Shown here: positions 12,301-23,389 of the stretch, piece by piece
Position numbering within the stretch: the stretch's first letter is position 1
How the letters are laid out: every line of letters starts with the position of its first letter
Source of the DNA: Gyrodactylus bullatarudis
Lineage: Eukaryota; Platyhelminthes; Monogenea; Gyrodactylidea; Gyrodactylidae
Direction: 5' to 3'
NCBI GenBank assembly: GCA_012064415.1
Contig: SSNU01000067.1
Coordinates: 157,607-221,606, forward strand
Length of the DNA: 64,000 nt
The notes under the pieces: model-generated
Database searches by the model: none
Seen by the model: the letters and a program-made list of their open reading frames with translations, nothing else
What the model was told of the DNA's origin: nothing
Program-made: the position numbers and the translations under genes

Positions 12301-15300
12301 TTTATTATAGCCTACTTACTTTAAAGTATAATTATGAATATAAAAACCACCCTTATTTTTATTCAGATTAATTTCTTGTTTATATATATCGATGGATTTT
12401 TTCGCTAGTTCATCTGGCCTACATACAAGGGTTATTATTAATATAATAACTTATTATAGGATAGAGATTCACGTAATTTTATTTACCCTTATTTGCATTT
12501 AAAAATGTTTTGAAATATTGAAAACAGGGAGTTATTAACTTTGAATGTACATTTCTTAAACCTTCAACGGCAATGTAACTTTAAAAATGAAAATTATCTA
12601 TAGAATCTTTTTCTGACTGAAATATTCACGTAAATTTTCAAATACGTCCGAAAATCCTCTTAAAATCATATTTTGGGAATAAGAAAAAAGATTATATTGA
12701 AGGCCATATGTACATTTCACAATGCATCATCAGTGGCAATACTTTAAAAATGATATAAGTTAAAAATTTATTGAAGATAATTATTATATATTTTGATGAA
12801 GCCTAACGTAACATCAGATGCCCTATAATAATCATCCTTATACATAATAACTATCCCTTTACCCTTGTCAGGTTTTGTTAAGAATATTTTTTCATTGGAT
12901 TTAAGTTCTTTAAGTGCTACAAAATGTTTCTTAAAATGTCTGAAACAATTAATTCTTTTACTGATGTTTACATCAGATATGTCGATGACACTTTTATTTT
13001 GATGAAGCCTAACGTAACATCAGATGACTTTTTCTTAAAGATGAACTCTTTTCATCCGAATATTAAGTTTACTATGGAAAAAGAATCTAATGATTTTCTG
13101 AGTTTCTTAGACGTTAAACTAACTAGAAAAGATGACGGCTCAATTCAAAGAAACATCTTCAAGAAAAGGACGGACAATGGCAAATATCTGCATTTCGCTA
13201 GTTTTAGTCCTGTTTCACATAAAGTTGATTTAGTAATTGGCCTAGGAAAGAGGATAAGAAGGATAGTGAGTCCAGAGGAAATACCTAAAGAAATAGAGAA
13301 CACGAAGATATGTTTAATGGAAAACGGTTATCCTAATAAATTTGTGGACAAATTTATCAACTTACCAGTCGATAGAGATGTCGTNNNNNNNNNNNNNNNN
13401 NNNNNNNNNNNNNNNNNNNNNNNNNNNNNNNNNNNNNNNNNNNNNNNNNNNNNNNNNNNNNNNNNNNNNNNNNNNNNNNNNNNNNNNNNNNNNNNNNNNN
13501 NNNNNNNNNNNNNNNNNNNNNNNNNNNNNNNNNNNNNNNNNNNNNNNNNNNNNNNNNNNNNNNNNNNNNNNNNNNNNNNNNNNNNNNNNNNNNNNNNNNN
13601 NNNNNNNNNNNNNNNNNNNNNNNNNNNNNNNNNNNNNNNNNNNNNNNNNNNNNNNNNNNNNNNNNNNNNNNNNNNNNNNNNNNNNNNNNNNNNNNNNNNN
13701 NNNNNNNNNNNNNNNNNNNNNNNNNNNNNNNNNNNNNNNNNNNNNNNNNNNNNNNNNNNNNNNNNNNNNNNNNNNNNNNNNNNNNNNNNNNNACCAGGCA
13801 TCTTAGACAGGAAGGGCATGAGGCTTCAATCTCAAACTTTTCTATTTTATACAAAAATGCAGGGGATGACAGTACAGACGTTTGGGTGAAGGATAAATTC
13901 TTCATAAATAGATATAAACCAAACTTATGTGTTCAAAAAAACTATTCTTATAATCTTCAACTACCTTGGCCTATGTGAGCTTTTTCACTTTTCTCTCCAC
14001 TGTTGCTACTTATTGGAGAGTTTTGGTGTTTTTTTTTTAGCTTACATTATATTCTTCTTTGACATTTACTATTTCTTTCATAATTTGTAAATTATCTATA
14101 GAATCATTGAAATAATAAAATTACAAATAGTAAGAATCAAGTTCCATAAAAAGAAGAGAATGCAAGCTGAAAAAACACTCAAAAACTCAACATTAGTAGC
14201 AAAAATGAAGAGAAAACGGTGAAAAGCTCACATAGGCCAGGGTAGTATGAGAGAATATGTATGGTTCTTTTAAACACACATCTGGTTTAGTAATATTGAA
14301 AAAGAATTTCTGTTTAATCCACAGACCAGTGCTACCATCACTTGGGCTCTTATAAAATATTGAGCAAATGAAATCGACTGACAATAATAATAATCATACT
14401 GCTGACAATTCTCGATATTTCATAAGAACCCAAGCACTGATCTGTGGATTGACCCTTAAAATTCCCACAGTGATAGTTCTATCACACGTCATTTTAACAA
14501 CTCATTATTATTCATTCAAGATTCAGAAAATACTTCGTTTACCACCCGGTCGATAGGAAATCTATTAATCTTCTGGAATAGGCAAAGATCTTGGCTCTAT
14601 CATTCCTCAAACTCGCGTTATACTAATTTAAAGAGAGTTGATTTACTTCTACCTACTTCCCAGTGTCATAGATAAAAAGTAAGATAACTTTTATCGAGGA
14701 ATCATACATCTAGAATTCAAATATGCAATCACCAATGAACCAAAAATAATAGCGTTAAAACAACTGCAGATTCGTAATCAGCGTATTCACAAACCATTGG
14801 ATAGACAAAAGATTGAATGCGAGTCATGAAAAAAAATTCTCTGGGACTTTAAGGGTTAAAGAGAAATTCTTTATAAATAGTAATAAACCAGATTTGTGTG
14901 TTCAAAAGAACCATACATATTCTCTCATACTACCCTGGCCTATGTGATTTTTTTCACTCTTTTCTCTTACATTTTTATATACAAGGATTATAACTTTTTT
15001 TGATTGTATCACTATAAAATTGTTAGACGTAGAATTCTAAATCAAGCCATTTTCCTCAACTTTAATGAAACTGAGTTGAAATCTAATCAGATCTGATGCG
15101 TCTATAATCGGAGGAAACATTGCCATGCTAAACTTTATAGTCTACACAATTTTTATAAAATCATGATGACAATCGATCATTCATTACCCTGGTCTATGTG
15201 AGCTTTTTCACCTTTCTCTGTATTTTTGCTTTTCGTTCGAAGAGTTTTTGGTGTTTTTTTCACCTTAATTTTTATTCTTATTCAACTTTTACTACCTTCC

Positions 15301-16813
15301 AGGGCCATGACCCATATATGGTCCAAAATAGTTAACCTAAAATTTTCTGTAAAAATAAAGATTATAAATTCTTTGAATTTACCATATAAAAATATTCTTA
15401 AAATCATTTGTACATTCGCTTGAAAGTAACGATCAGATTTTGTTGAGATTTTTTAAAAATAGCCTTTAAAAGTAAAGTATCTGAATATTCCACATATCTG
15501 TTTAAATCGATGAGGAATTATCCTCCACATATCCTTCACATGCAATTATAATCACTACAGTTTGTAATTTAAGACTTTCAGAATGTGTTTCTTTCTTAAA
15601 TTTATTTGTCTATGCGTATGTATTAGGGGGAGTGGGCAGGTGAATTGTTGACAATCATTACATTACTGTGGTTGTTTCAAATATTTTTTAAATTCTCTAC
15701 CTATCATTCACTTGATTTAAATAGTGCTTTTACTTCATAAAATGGTCAGCTTTATTTTTCTCTATTATAGAATAGGCAGTAAAAAATTTTATTTTTCCGA
15801 ATAATGTTCCATGTCTTGAGCAAAAATTGATGTTTTAACCGAGAAAGACACATTTTTGAAAATAAAAATTTTTCATGTTCTGATATACAAAAATCCCATT
15901 TTCCCTAAAAACATCGGAATTTCTTTCAACACGTTGCCAATTTTATCTATACTCTTCATTGAAAAAATCATGAAGCGTGTTTAAAATTGTCATTTTCATT
16001 TGAGATTTTGGAACAAACTCGAAAACGTATATGATTAGTTTTCAATAATCTTCAAAATGAGATTGAGACTGGGAAAATTTGAAGAGTTACTTTTAAGTAA
16101 ATTCATAGTTTAGAAAATACTCAAATTCAATTGGTTGTTGTGACAAATTTTATTGGTCAACAAACACACGTTTCATGAAAATATTGTCATTTTAGGATAA
16201 GTCGTTAATTTTAAGTTCCATTTAGTTGAACTCTAGAATGTATTATTTAAATTAATTAACTTTCCTTCTAGATGGATTAGAAAACGTAAATAAAAAGATT
16301 TCCCAAAAAGGACAAGATAACAATGCTCTCAAGTTATTACTGCAAAACCATCACTGCTCAAACAATTCGAGCAACTCCTCCCCTCTTCCCAACTCAGATG
16401 ACCTCTCTAGCTCAAATCGTCCCTCAGCCATTTGTTACTTACCCCAGCAAAAGCTGGACATTTCCTCGTCGACCAACTCATCGCTGACCTCATCATCTGC
16501 TACGTCGAATTTATTTCACAACCAGCCTACCCCTCATATTCAGGAATATTCTAATCTCCTTAGTACAGCACTCAGTACATCCTCTACCACTACTACACCA
16601 GTCATTCCGAATGAAAACCTCTTTTATCATGCTAATCATCATATGAATGACCCTCAAAATTCCCATCAACCTTCTTCATCCTCGTCGCAGGCCATTTCAT
16701 ATCCCCCATCCTCACAAATTGACTGGACCAATAATCTCAGTCAACATCAGCACATTCAACAGTCATCAAATCCCTATCATCAGACAGACTATGAGAATCT
16801 CTACTATCGTTAA
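6390..16813 (+). CDS. Arnt: ARNT/tango bHLH-PAS transcription factor
   Basis: Eight exons, all with GT-AG borders and continuous phase: 6390-7077, 7136-7435, 8174-8360, 8917-9173, 9842-10049, 10118-10428, 10982-11185 and 16272-16813, giving 898 residues. The bHLH domain (about 24-76) carries '[20 protein letters not shown]' and '[18 protein letters not shown]'. PAS-A starts near 100 with '[14 protein letters not shown]' and '[18 protein letters not shown]', which separate ARNT from BMAL/cycle; '[13 protein letters not shown]'-type text and '[11 protein letters not shown]' follow. PAS-B (about 393-546) keeps '[11 protein letters not shown]' and 'ITAFTNPF'-like text but contains insertions. The tail is rich in S, N, Q and H, as expected of an activation domain. 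ARNT is the shared nuclear partner of AHR, HIF, SIM and trachealess-type factors. The 5,086-base last intron holds PLE debris and an assembly gap. The class call is firm; the exact PAS-B borders are less so. Confidence 0.93.
11830..12295. repeat. Degenerate fold-back element in ARNT intron
   Basis: Weak but colinear similarity to the elements at 1440-1925 and 32270-32876: 'AAATCTGACCAGAA' at the left, a central 'TTCTTTGTCTAATCTTAATCC', and 'AAATATTGAGTTTTTT' followed by 'AAATTCTCACTTTCAT' at the right. It looks like an older member of the same family. Confidence 0.5.
12546..12780 (-). mobile_element. PLE 3' tail fragments, minus orientation
   Basis: The reverse complement of 12627-12775 matches the PLE 3' tail at 310-400 and 1-120 (for example 'CACTGATGATGC' and 'GGATTTTCGGACGT' on the minus strand). 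A shorter partial tail with the same words lies at 12546-12595. Two tails in a row again suggest tandem PLE units. They face opposite to the coding segment that starts at 12933. Confidence 0.65.
12822..12932 (-). mobile_element. Inverted N-terminal PLE reverse transcriptase segment
   Basis: Read on the minus strand this encodes '[20 protein letters not shown]' followed by [16 protein letters not shown], the amino-terminal RT block of the PLE at 27040-27130. It abuts, head to head, the forward RT segment that begins at about 12933. About 650 bases of RT present in the 26.6 kb copy are missing between the two pieces. Confidence 0.8.
12933..14095 (+). mobile_element. PLE RT and GIY-YIG segment, interrupted by gap
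   Basis: From 12938 the frame reads [21 protein letters not shown], with the YVDD catalytic motif of Penelope RT, then '[14 protein letters not shown]' and '[18 protein letters not shown]'. The frame runs into an assembly gap at 13385-13792. It resumes at 13793 with the C-terminal GIY-YIG region (around '[20 protein letters not shown]' and 'NLQLPWPM', reading in a shifted frame), followed by a stop and the usual 3' tail. It lies wholly inside the last ARNT intron. The apparent 321-codon frame across the gap is not meaningful, because the gap length may be arbitrary. Confidence 0.8.
13385..13792. other. Assembly gap (408 N)
   Basis: A run of undetermined bases inside a PLE copy. Any reading frame drawn across it is artificial. 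Confidence 1.
14100..14384 (-). mobile_element. PLE 3'-end fragment, minus strand
   Basis: The minus strand at 14193-14384 reads '[20 protein letters not shown]' then '[17 protein letters not shown]', clearly the PLE C-terminus next to the GIY-YIG domain, though altered. The AT-rich part below 14193 corresponds to the tail. It forms an inverted pair with 14845-14990. Confidence 0.75.
14845..14990 (+). mobile_element. PLE 3'-end fragment, plus strand
   Basis: This encodes [23 protein letters not shown] residues and 'LPWPM', followed by a tail beginning TTTTTTTCACTCTTTTCTC. It is a near-complement of 14220-14300, so the two can pair over about 80 bases with a loop of roughly 500 bases. Confidence 0.7.
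15183..15262 (+). mobile_element. Short PLE tail remnant
   Basis: The words 'TACCCTGGTCTATGTGAGC' and 'TTTTTCACCTTTCTCTG', then 'AGAGTTTTTGGTGTTTTTTT', repeat the coding end and early 3' tail of the PLE family. Confidence 0.65.
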
Positions 16814-17580
16814 ATCGTAGGTCTTGTAGTTGGTAAACACTGACCAACACTGATCATTCCCTTTTCTACACTCTCTTTTTGTACATATTATCAATTTTTA
16901 ACAAATCTTTAATTTCTTCATTTGAAAGTCATTTTTTGAATGTTAATCATGATTTATAATCGATATATATATCATGTATGTATACTCTGTATATGCTATT
17001 TGTATTTTTTATCTCGAAAGAAGATACACTCAAACTCATCATCTACAACAACATTATATAAACAACAAGTATGATAACAAAAATCCAGTATTTCACTTTT
17101 AATCGATATAATTAATCTGTATTATCCATAAAACTACTTTTTTTTCTCAAAAGATATTCAAAGATGAATAAAACGTACCAATCAGCAGAGAAATATTTAA
17201 ATTTCTAGCTGAAACCGTCCATTTTGAGTACAAATTTGAAATTTTACCATTCGTCTAATTATTTGAAATCTAGAGACAAAGAACTATTCCTCTTCGCCCA
17301 GATTTTCATTTTCAACAATAATCATCAATTGGTTAATTTCATGTTTTTCCAAATGAATCCTAATTGGATAACAAGTTACTCAGTAGTATTCATTTTTTAA
17401 TTCTTTTATATCAATGAAAATAAGATTACTTAGGAGTTTAGGCCTTTATCCCAAATGAGGGCTGTCTTGAGGAGAAGTTATACTGCCAAATCTCGGGTTG
17501 CTTTGTCAACTGTATATATTCATGCTTTTAAATTTAACAATTGTTTAATATACATGAATAAATAAAGTGGAAAAAATAAG
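16814..17580 (+). other. ARNT 3' untranslated region
   Basis: AT-rich sequence after the ARNT stop. A canonical AATAAA at 17561-17566, within overlapping 'GAATAAATAAAG', is the best polyadenylation signal and would give a 3' UTR of about 770 bases. A nearer end cannot be excluded. Confidence 0.5.
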
Positions 17581-17844
17581 CTTTCGAATGAGACCTTGTT
17601 TGTTTGAACTAAACTAAACTCCGATGGAGAAAATTGTAGTTTAGGTAAAAAACATTAAGTAAGTCTTTCTAAGAGGCTTTGTATAATCCTGATCATACCA
17701 ACTTTTACTTATATATGTCAATAATACTATTAATTCTACCATTATTTATAAGGACACTCTATAACATACTAATTGACATGAAGGAAATGGAATTCAGATC
17801 ACTTATATAATCGTGATAATTCAAAACACCAAATTATAAAATAC

Positions 17845-18615
17845 ATAATTTAAAAGGTGATGGTTTCAGTAATGATGTAAGAAGACGACTAGTTAATCTT
17901 ATAGATCAACATTATGATAATATACAATTGAAAATTGTATTATTCAAGTTCCAAAGATTATTCAGTTTGATTCATTTACTAAAACCTGAAGAAAAGGCTC
18001 TTTTAATTTACAAATTTCAATGTGACTATGGAGCTTCTTATATCGGACGTACTATTGTCAACTAGATCTAACGATCACCTCAAGAAGGACACAGCGGTGA
18101 CCAGGCATATCAAACAGGAGAATTAAGAAGCTTCAATTTCTCAATTTTGCATCATAATACGGATGATGACAGCACGGATTTTTGGGTGAAGGAAAAATTC
18201 TTCATCAACCACTTTAAGCCAAATCTGTGTGTTCAGAATAACACTGTGTGTCAAATGATTTTTTCTACCCTTGAAAGTTTAATTCAAAGTTTTCACCAGT
18301 TCTGAGTAGACGCGACATTGATTTATATACCAATCGACGCAGAATTAAATGCTCTACATAATTAGCCTAATTATAATTAGGTTTAATTGCTTCTACAAAT
18401 TGGTTTGATTGAAAAACTTCTCTCAATTTTCCCAAAATTCTCATTTTTCAATTTTTGCTCATATCTCCCTAACTATACCCAATTTTCTAATTCTAAGACC
18501 AGATTTGGAATCAGCGTGAAATTTTTGATCAAAAACACATGGGTCTTACCCAATTACTTTTTTGAAAATTTTTTTTTGACACACAGTGTAATTACTCCTA
18601 TAACCTTCAATTACC
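17845..18615 (+). mobile_element. PLE fragment with frameshifts, split by a MITE
   Basis: Translated pieces match the PLE from just before the GIY-YIG domain: 'GDGFSNDVRRRLVNLIDQHY' type text, 'LIYKFQCDYGASYIGRT', and '[20 protein letters not shown]'. The frame is broken by small deletions and a stop near 18124. The 3' end is interrupted at 18242-18588 by a MITE, after which the PLE coding end resumes ('TAACCTTCAATTACCCTGGC'). Confidence 0.85.
18242..18588. mobile_element. 347-bp MITE with 14-bp inverted ends, TAA target duplication
   Basis: The ends are CACTGTGTGTCAAA and TTTGACACACAGTG, perfect inverted repeats. TAA flanks both sides (18239-18241 and 18589-18591). Removing the element plus one TAA restores a PLE segment whose length matches that of another PLE copy across the site (25 bases in each). 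A three-base TAA duplication is typical of PIF/Harbinger-type elements. There is no coding frame. Confidence 0.85.
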
Positions 18616-19865
18616 CTGGCTGGAAAAAAAAAACTTTTGTTCTATACCTAAAAACACAATTAACCGATCCGAGTAAAGTACTCCTACTAACCAATAGAAA
18701 TGAAGTAAGTCAATTATTTAGATCACTTTGGGTACACCTCGTGGTAAGTCCTCAAAGGAATATCTCTCCCAACGTATTTTGATTAGAAATAAATCATTAG
18801 ACTTTTCACAATACACTCTTTCTATATTTTGACTCAAAATCAATTGAAATGTACGACTTTGCTTCTTAAGATTGAACATTTCAGAACATTGATTTTTCAA
18901 TTTTTCCAGTTAGTTTCCTATGAAAAAATAATCCCTTCAGATTTTTTTTAATAAGCCTTTAGAAAAGTTTTGTTTCATTCATGAATAAATTATAGATTCC
19001 GATAGTGGAGGACTTACAATTCATATCTCCCCTCTAAATTTCAATCTAACCGGATATATAACGTTATCTATTTTACTCATTTTACTGGAGCACCTAAAAA
19101 GTGGCGTAATTTTAGTTTTTTTTTGATTAAAAATACCCGACACTATTAAAGAATTATGCCACTATTTGAGAAGAAGCAAATACAGGTTTTTTCCCCCAAG
19201 GGAAAAAATTTGGCATACTTTGTAACTCATACATAATTAATTTATACAGTTTTACCTCCAAACTGTCCTTCACTTTGTCAACCCATAGATTCAGGTGTAA
19301 TTCGATCGTTATACCCCGAATCATGCACGGCATTATTATTGACTAATATATATATTAATGTTGCTGCTTATAAGTAAAGCTATTCTCGATGAAGTTTGGG
19401 AGTCTATGATTTTAAGAAAAATCTCATTTTCTTCATCAAGGTCCCAAAATTTTCTGAAATAAAGAGTAAAAAGAGGTAGAAGAGAATTTAAAATACAGTC
19501 CGTGATCGTGCAAAAGACCATTTTCAGATTGCTTGAAATTGAAAATTTAGGGGGATACACTATAGCTGTATCACTATTCAATTTTTGAATGAACTTCCAA
19601 TTTGAATTGAGCTTGGATCCCCCTAATTTTTCAATTTCAAGCAGTCTGAAACTATATTTGGTTTATTGATGATCTTAAGAAAGAATGTTTGATCCCTCTT
19701 AAACCTTGAGATCAACAAAAAATTTACAACCTAAAATAAAAAAATGAAAACATTGCACCTAAAAAGGCATCATAAATCAACAATTAAGTAAAAGCAAGCA
19801 ATATAGACTAAAAAATTAGAAAAACAGATTGTATGCAATGTGAAGTAGTTTTATTGAAATAGATT
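18616..19865. other. Intergenic stretch with small repeats
   Basis: No gene recognised. Segment 19365-19470 ('AGCTATTCTCGATGAA', then 'AAAAATCTCATTTT') also occurs at 57565-57650, so it is a dispersed repeat. Segments 19524-19560 and 19614-19650 are inverted copies of each other over about 33 bases. Confidence 0.5.
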
Positions 19866-20471
19866 CTAGTTCTTGAAGATTGGAGCGGATGCAAAGTTCA
19901 TGAGACCGCACATGCTGTCTTTTGACTTCCACATCTTGATGTAGCCGTTGTTGCCCCAGCTATTCTTGATGAGCTAGTAGTCAAGGTTCTTTTCTGAGCC
20001 ATAGCCGACCAAGAGGACACCGTGGTCAAATCTAACTTCACTGCAGTTGTCAATCTTGAAGACAACGTGGCTAAGAGAGGAAAAGAATTATTCGCTGTTT
20101 TCAGTTATCGGTTGATGAATGACTCACCCATATTGGTGGAACTCGTTTGAACGAGAGTCAAGAGTGATGTAGTGGGGACCGTAAGTAACCAGAGACTTCA
20201 TGACACTCTTGACGTTTCGCTTAGCCTGAACGTAGGAGTCAATGTTTGTCATGACAGTCCTCGAGGCATCGTATTGGCAGTCACCGTCCTCGGCTGTATA
20301 TTTGTAGTCAACTTCGAGCATGGGCTTCTTGTCCTTGAAGTACATGTAGGCGGTCTCCATGAAGCCACCATGACAACCGTGATTCTCTGTGTCACAATCG
20401 ACGAGCTGCTGTTCAGCGATTGAAAGTAGTTGCTTTGTCTTGAGGAAGTAGGCACCTTCTAATTTTTTAGT
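19866..20471 (-). pseudogene. Cathepsin-L-like cysteine protease, broken
   Basis: Two exons on the minus strand, 20471-20128 and 20070-19866, joined by a good GT-AG intron. The first reads 'KLEGAYFLKTKQLLSIAEQQ' then LVDCDTENHGCHGGFMETAY, the papain-family segment after the catalytic cysteine. The second has 'FDHGVLLVGYGSEKNLDY', with the catalytic His, then an in-frame TAG (19974-19976) where the family has Trp (DYW), then LIKNSWGNNGYIKMW. The exon carrying the prodomain and the CGSCWAFS active-site cysteine is not found upstream, before the retrotransposon begins. The SWG part of the NSWG loop is also shortened. The stop plus the missing catalytic exon favour a pseudogene; an assembly error at one base would not explain the missing exon. 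Confidence 0.8.
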
Positions 20472-21305
20472 CTATAATACAATTTTTACAGAATTCACTG
20501 CACTTACTCTTCAAATTACCATATTTTTTTAAAATGTAGATGCATACTTATTTACTTAACATCTAGGATAATTAAACTTCAAATTTATTATTTTAAAATT
20601 CTATAAGCATCTTATTCTGATCGTTTTACTGTTGTTCGCGTTTTTCAAAAGTTTTCACCTCCAATAATATTCCCATTCAAAGATATTCAATATTTATTTA
20701 AGAACTATTCAATAAAGCTCGTCGAGGCGATTCCAAATCTGTCTTTAGCTCCAAGCTATGTACATGTCAAGAGAAGTTATGAGCCTTGAAAGATAGTATT
20801 ACCATAATCTGATAATGTTGGAATTATTTCTTCTTACTTGATCTACTTTCTCACAAGATTTTAGTTTGTTGGTACGGATACGATAAACTGAAAAACATGT
20901 AAAATATGATAAAATAAAGTTGATTTTAAATTAATTATTCTTGATTTCCTTTTAAGAATGAGAAAATGGTGATAGATTATCTGAAAAAACACTGCACTTT
21001 TATGGATGAAGGATGATATACAGTAGGCCTATTTAGCCAATTTTATATCGACGATTTTCGATGTGGCCGAATCGGCAAGCTATTACCGACTATCTGTATT
21101 ATCTATAGAAAAAATTTCGAACCGCTACGACATTCAGAAGAAGGTCCGGTCCAAACATGTTTGAGTCGTGATTTGAATATGTCAAAAGATTAATTTAAAA
21201 CACTTTTTTATGTTATAATTATTTTGTTATTATGGACCGATAATTATCGAACAGTTTTTTTGATTTTTGATTCTGAAATACATGCTTGTATGTCCTGTTT
21301 GAATT
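20472..21305. other. Stretch between cathepsin relic and gypsy frame
   Basis: No coding exon for the missing protease N-terminus was found. Positions 21010-21305 are less AT-rich and probably form the leader, or remains of an LTR, of the gypsy element. No clear paired LTR or primer-binding site was identified. Confidence 0.4.
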
Positions 21306-22940
21306 ATGTCTGATGTTGAATTCTTTGACTGTATTGAAACTCCTGTAGCCAAGCCTGAGCTAGTAGCCCCGATACAAAACATGGCGTCATGGTCTAGCAA
21401 TAAGCGCTCCTTGGACCTTCCTGTTGAAAGAGATAAACTATTTAGCATGCTGGAGCAGTTTAAACTTGATACTTTAATCGGAGGCGTAACGGATCAGAAG
21501 ATGAAGGCAGCCTTCTTCTTAACAAGCTTGAAACCAGAGGCTTTCGATAAAGTCAAGGACCTTTTGGCCCCTTGTTCGATTATTGAAGCGGATTTCGATC
21601 AGATAGAGTCCGCGCTGTTGGAGAGATATACTGATAACAAATCAGTGTTTGTGTATCATAAAGAGCTTTTCAGAATGAGGAGAAGAGATGGTGAGAGAAT
21701 TGAGGATTTCGCCGATCGCATCAGAGGCAAGGTCAAGAGAAGTGATTGGCCTGAGGAAATGTGGGACAATGTCACGTGTCATTTTCTTCACACTGGATTA
21801 AATGATGAGAACCTCGATGCTCGAATTCTTGACAAGATGAAGAAGTACGACCTAAAGGAGATGATAAAAGTTATTAAAGATTATGAATCAGGAAGGGCCA
21901 AGCCTGAAGTAAATGTCCTTGCAGTTGATGTGACGTGCTCTAGATGTCTCGGCAAGCATCCGCCTGAAAGATGTTATTATATTGACAAGCAGTGTAACTA
22001 TTGCAAGGAAATTGGTCACATTGTTAGAGCTTGTCCAAAAGTTCCAAAGAAACCAACAAATAAAACTTTAGATTCTTGCCTGTCCTGTTTTACTCAGTCC
22101 CAAGATAGCTCAGACTTTATCACTGTGCCCGCCTTGGTTAATGGGCAAAAGTTATATATGCTCGTTGACACTTGTGCGTCGTGCACTCTGTTACCCCTCG
22201 AGTTTGCCAAAGCTATTAATTTAGAACTGAGACCCTCTGAGAGAAGACTCGTCGGGTTTGGAAGGGAAGTTGTGGTCACTCCTCAAGAAGCCACAGTGAA
22301 GATCGATGTCTGCGGAAGTTCCATACATGCTGACTGCCTAGTCACCGACGTGGATGACAGACCAATTTTGGGTCTAAAAGATCTTAAAAGACTTGGACTT
22401 CGGATGGAGATCAACCAAATCAGACTACCATTAGATGAGGTAAATGCTATCACCTTCCTCAATGATTCGATTATGACGGACCTCAAATTCAAGAACGGTT
22501 TCGAAGATAACCTGAGAGTATATGCTGCAAGACCGCTTCCTTTCTCGATCAAGCCACTGGTAAAGAAAGAGCTTGACAGGCTCGAAAGGGCTGGTATAAT
22601 AGCAAAAATCAACAACCCCCCTTGTGCTGCCCCAATGGTTGTGGTCCCTAAGAAATCAGGAGATTCACTGCGGTTAACTACGGACTACAGTATGACCCTA
22701 AACAAGTTCATTGATGTGAATGCTTACCATACTCCCCGCTTCGAAGATATTGCGCATGAGTTTAGAAATGTAAAGTTTTATAGTGTCATCGATCTAAAGG
22801 AGGCGTATCTTCAGATTAAGTTGGATGAAAACTGTAGACCCTTTACTACTATGTCCACGTGTCAAGGCTACTACCAGTTTAACTATCTTCAATTTGGCTT
22901 GTCTGCAGCGCCTCAGATTTTTCAGGAAATCATGAATAAC
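21306..22940 (+). mobile_element. Ty3/gypsy-type retrotransposon, truncated gag-protease-RT
   Basis: One open frame starting at ATG 21306. The N-terminal third is gag-like. Two zinc knuckles follow: 'CSRCLGKHPPERC' (CX2CX3HX4C) and 'CNYCKEIGHIVRAC' (CX2CX4HX4C). The retropepsin-like region has 'LYMLVDTCASCTLLP', where the usual DTG/DSG reads DTC, and 'RPILGLKDLKRLGL'. The RT begins with the 'LERAGIIAKI' block, 'APMVVVPKKSGDSLRL', 'FYSVIDLKEAYLQIKLDE' and 'QFGLSAAPQIFQEIM', then ends near 22940 before the YxDD active site, RNase H and integrase. The frame continues as non-homologous sequence to 23096. Codons are less AT-rich than in the neighbourhood. The copy is not autonomous, and the DTC in the protease may be a lesion or a lineage feature. 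Confidence 0.88.
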
Positions 22941-23389
22941 AAACAAATGAATAATGCAGCCCCTATACTTACAAAGATCCTAGGTTCAAATCCCAGATTG
23001 TGGCATACTGACAAGTCCAAAGGAGGACGAAACGCGCGTATATGTCTACCATATATATGTATACCTAGATTATTCCTAAATGCTTTGGGAGTTTAGTAAG
23101 CTGTAACATTCAGCGACGTGGGCTAATCCATTACCAAATAATACGTCCTGTGGGATGTATTACCTAAAAAAGCACCCAGAACGAAATATTTCTAGTTAAC
23201 CTTTGTAAGTATAGGTGATGCACTATTCAAATTTTCCATTAGAAATGAAGTCCACAGAGAAAGTTCGTTTATACTTGAAAATAACGAATTCTGATTGGTG
23301 CAACCTATTCAGGATCGAAATACATTTTACCAGAGTATAGTCTAATAAAATTATCTCAATAAACCTTACAGTTTGAAAAATAATTAGTC
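22941..23389. other. Unassigned sequence after gypsy truncation
   Basis: It replaces the rest of the gypsy element. It includes 'GGTTCAAATCC' at 22983-22993, which resembles a tRNA B box, but no A box or tRNA fold was found. Nothing else was recognised. Confidence 0.4.

Noticed and set aside
13328..13905. Long open frames across the N run on both strands
   Set aside because: They consist mostly of undetermined bases; only the flanking PLE homology is real.
22983..22993. tRNA B-box-like GGTTCAAATCC
   Set aside because: No A box, cloverleaf or SINE-like tail accompanies it, so no tRNA or SINE was called.
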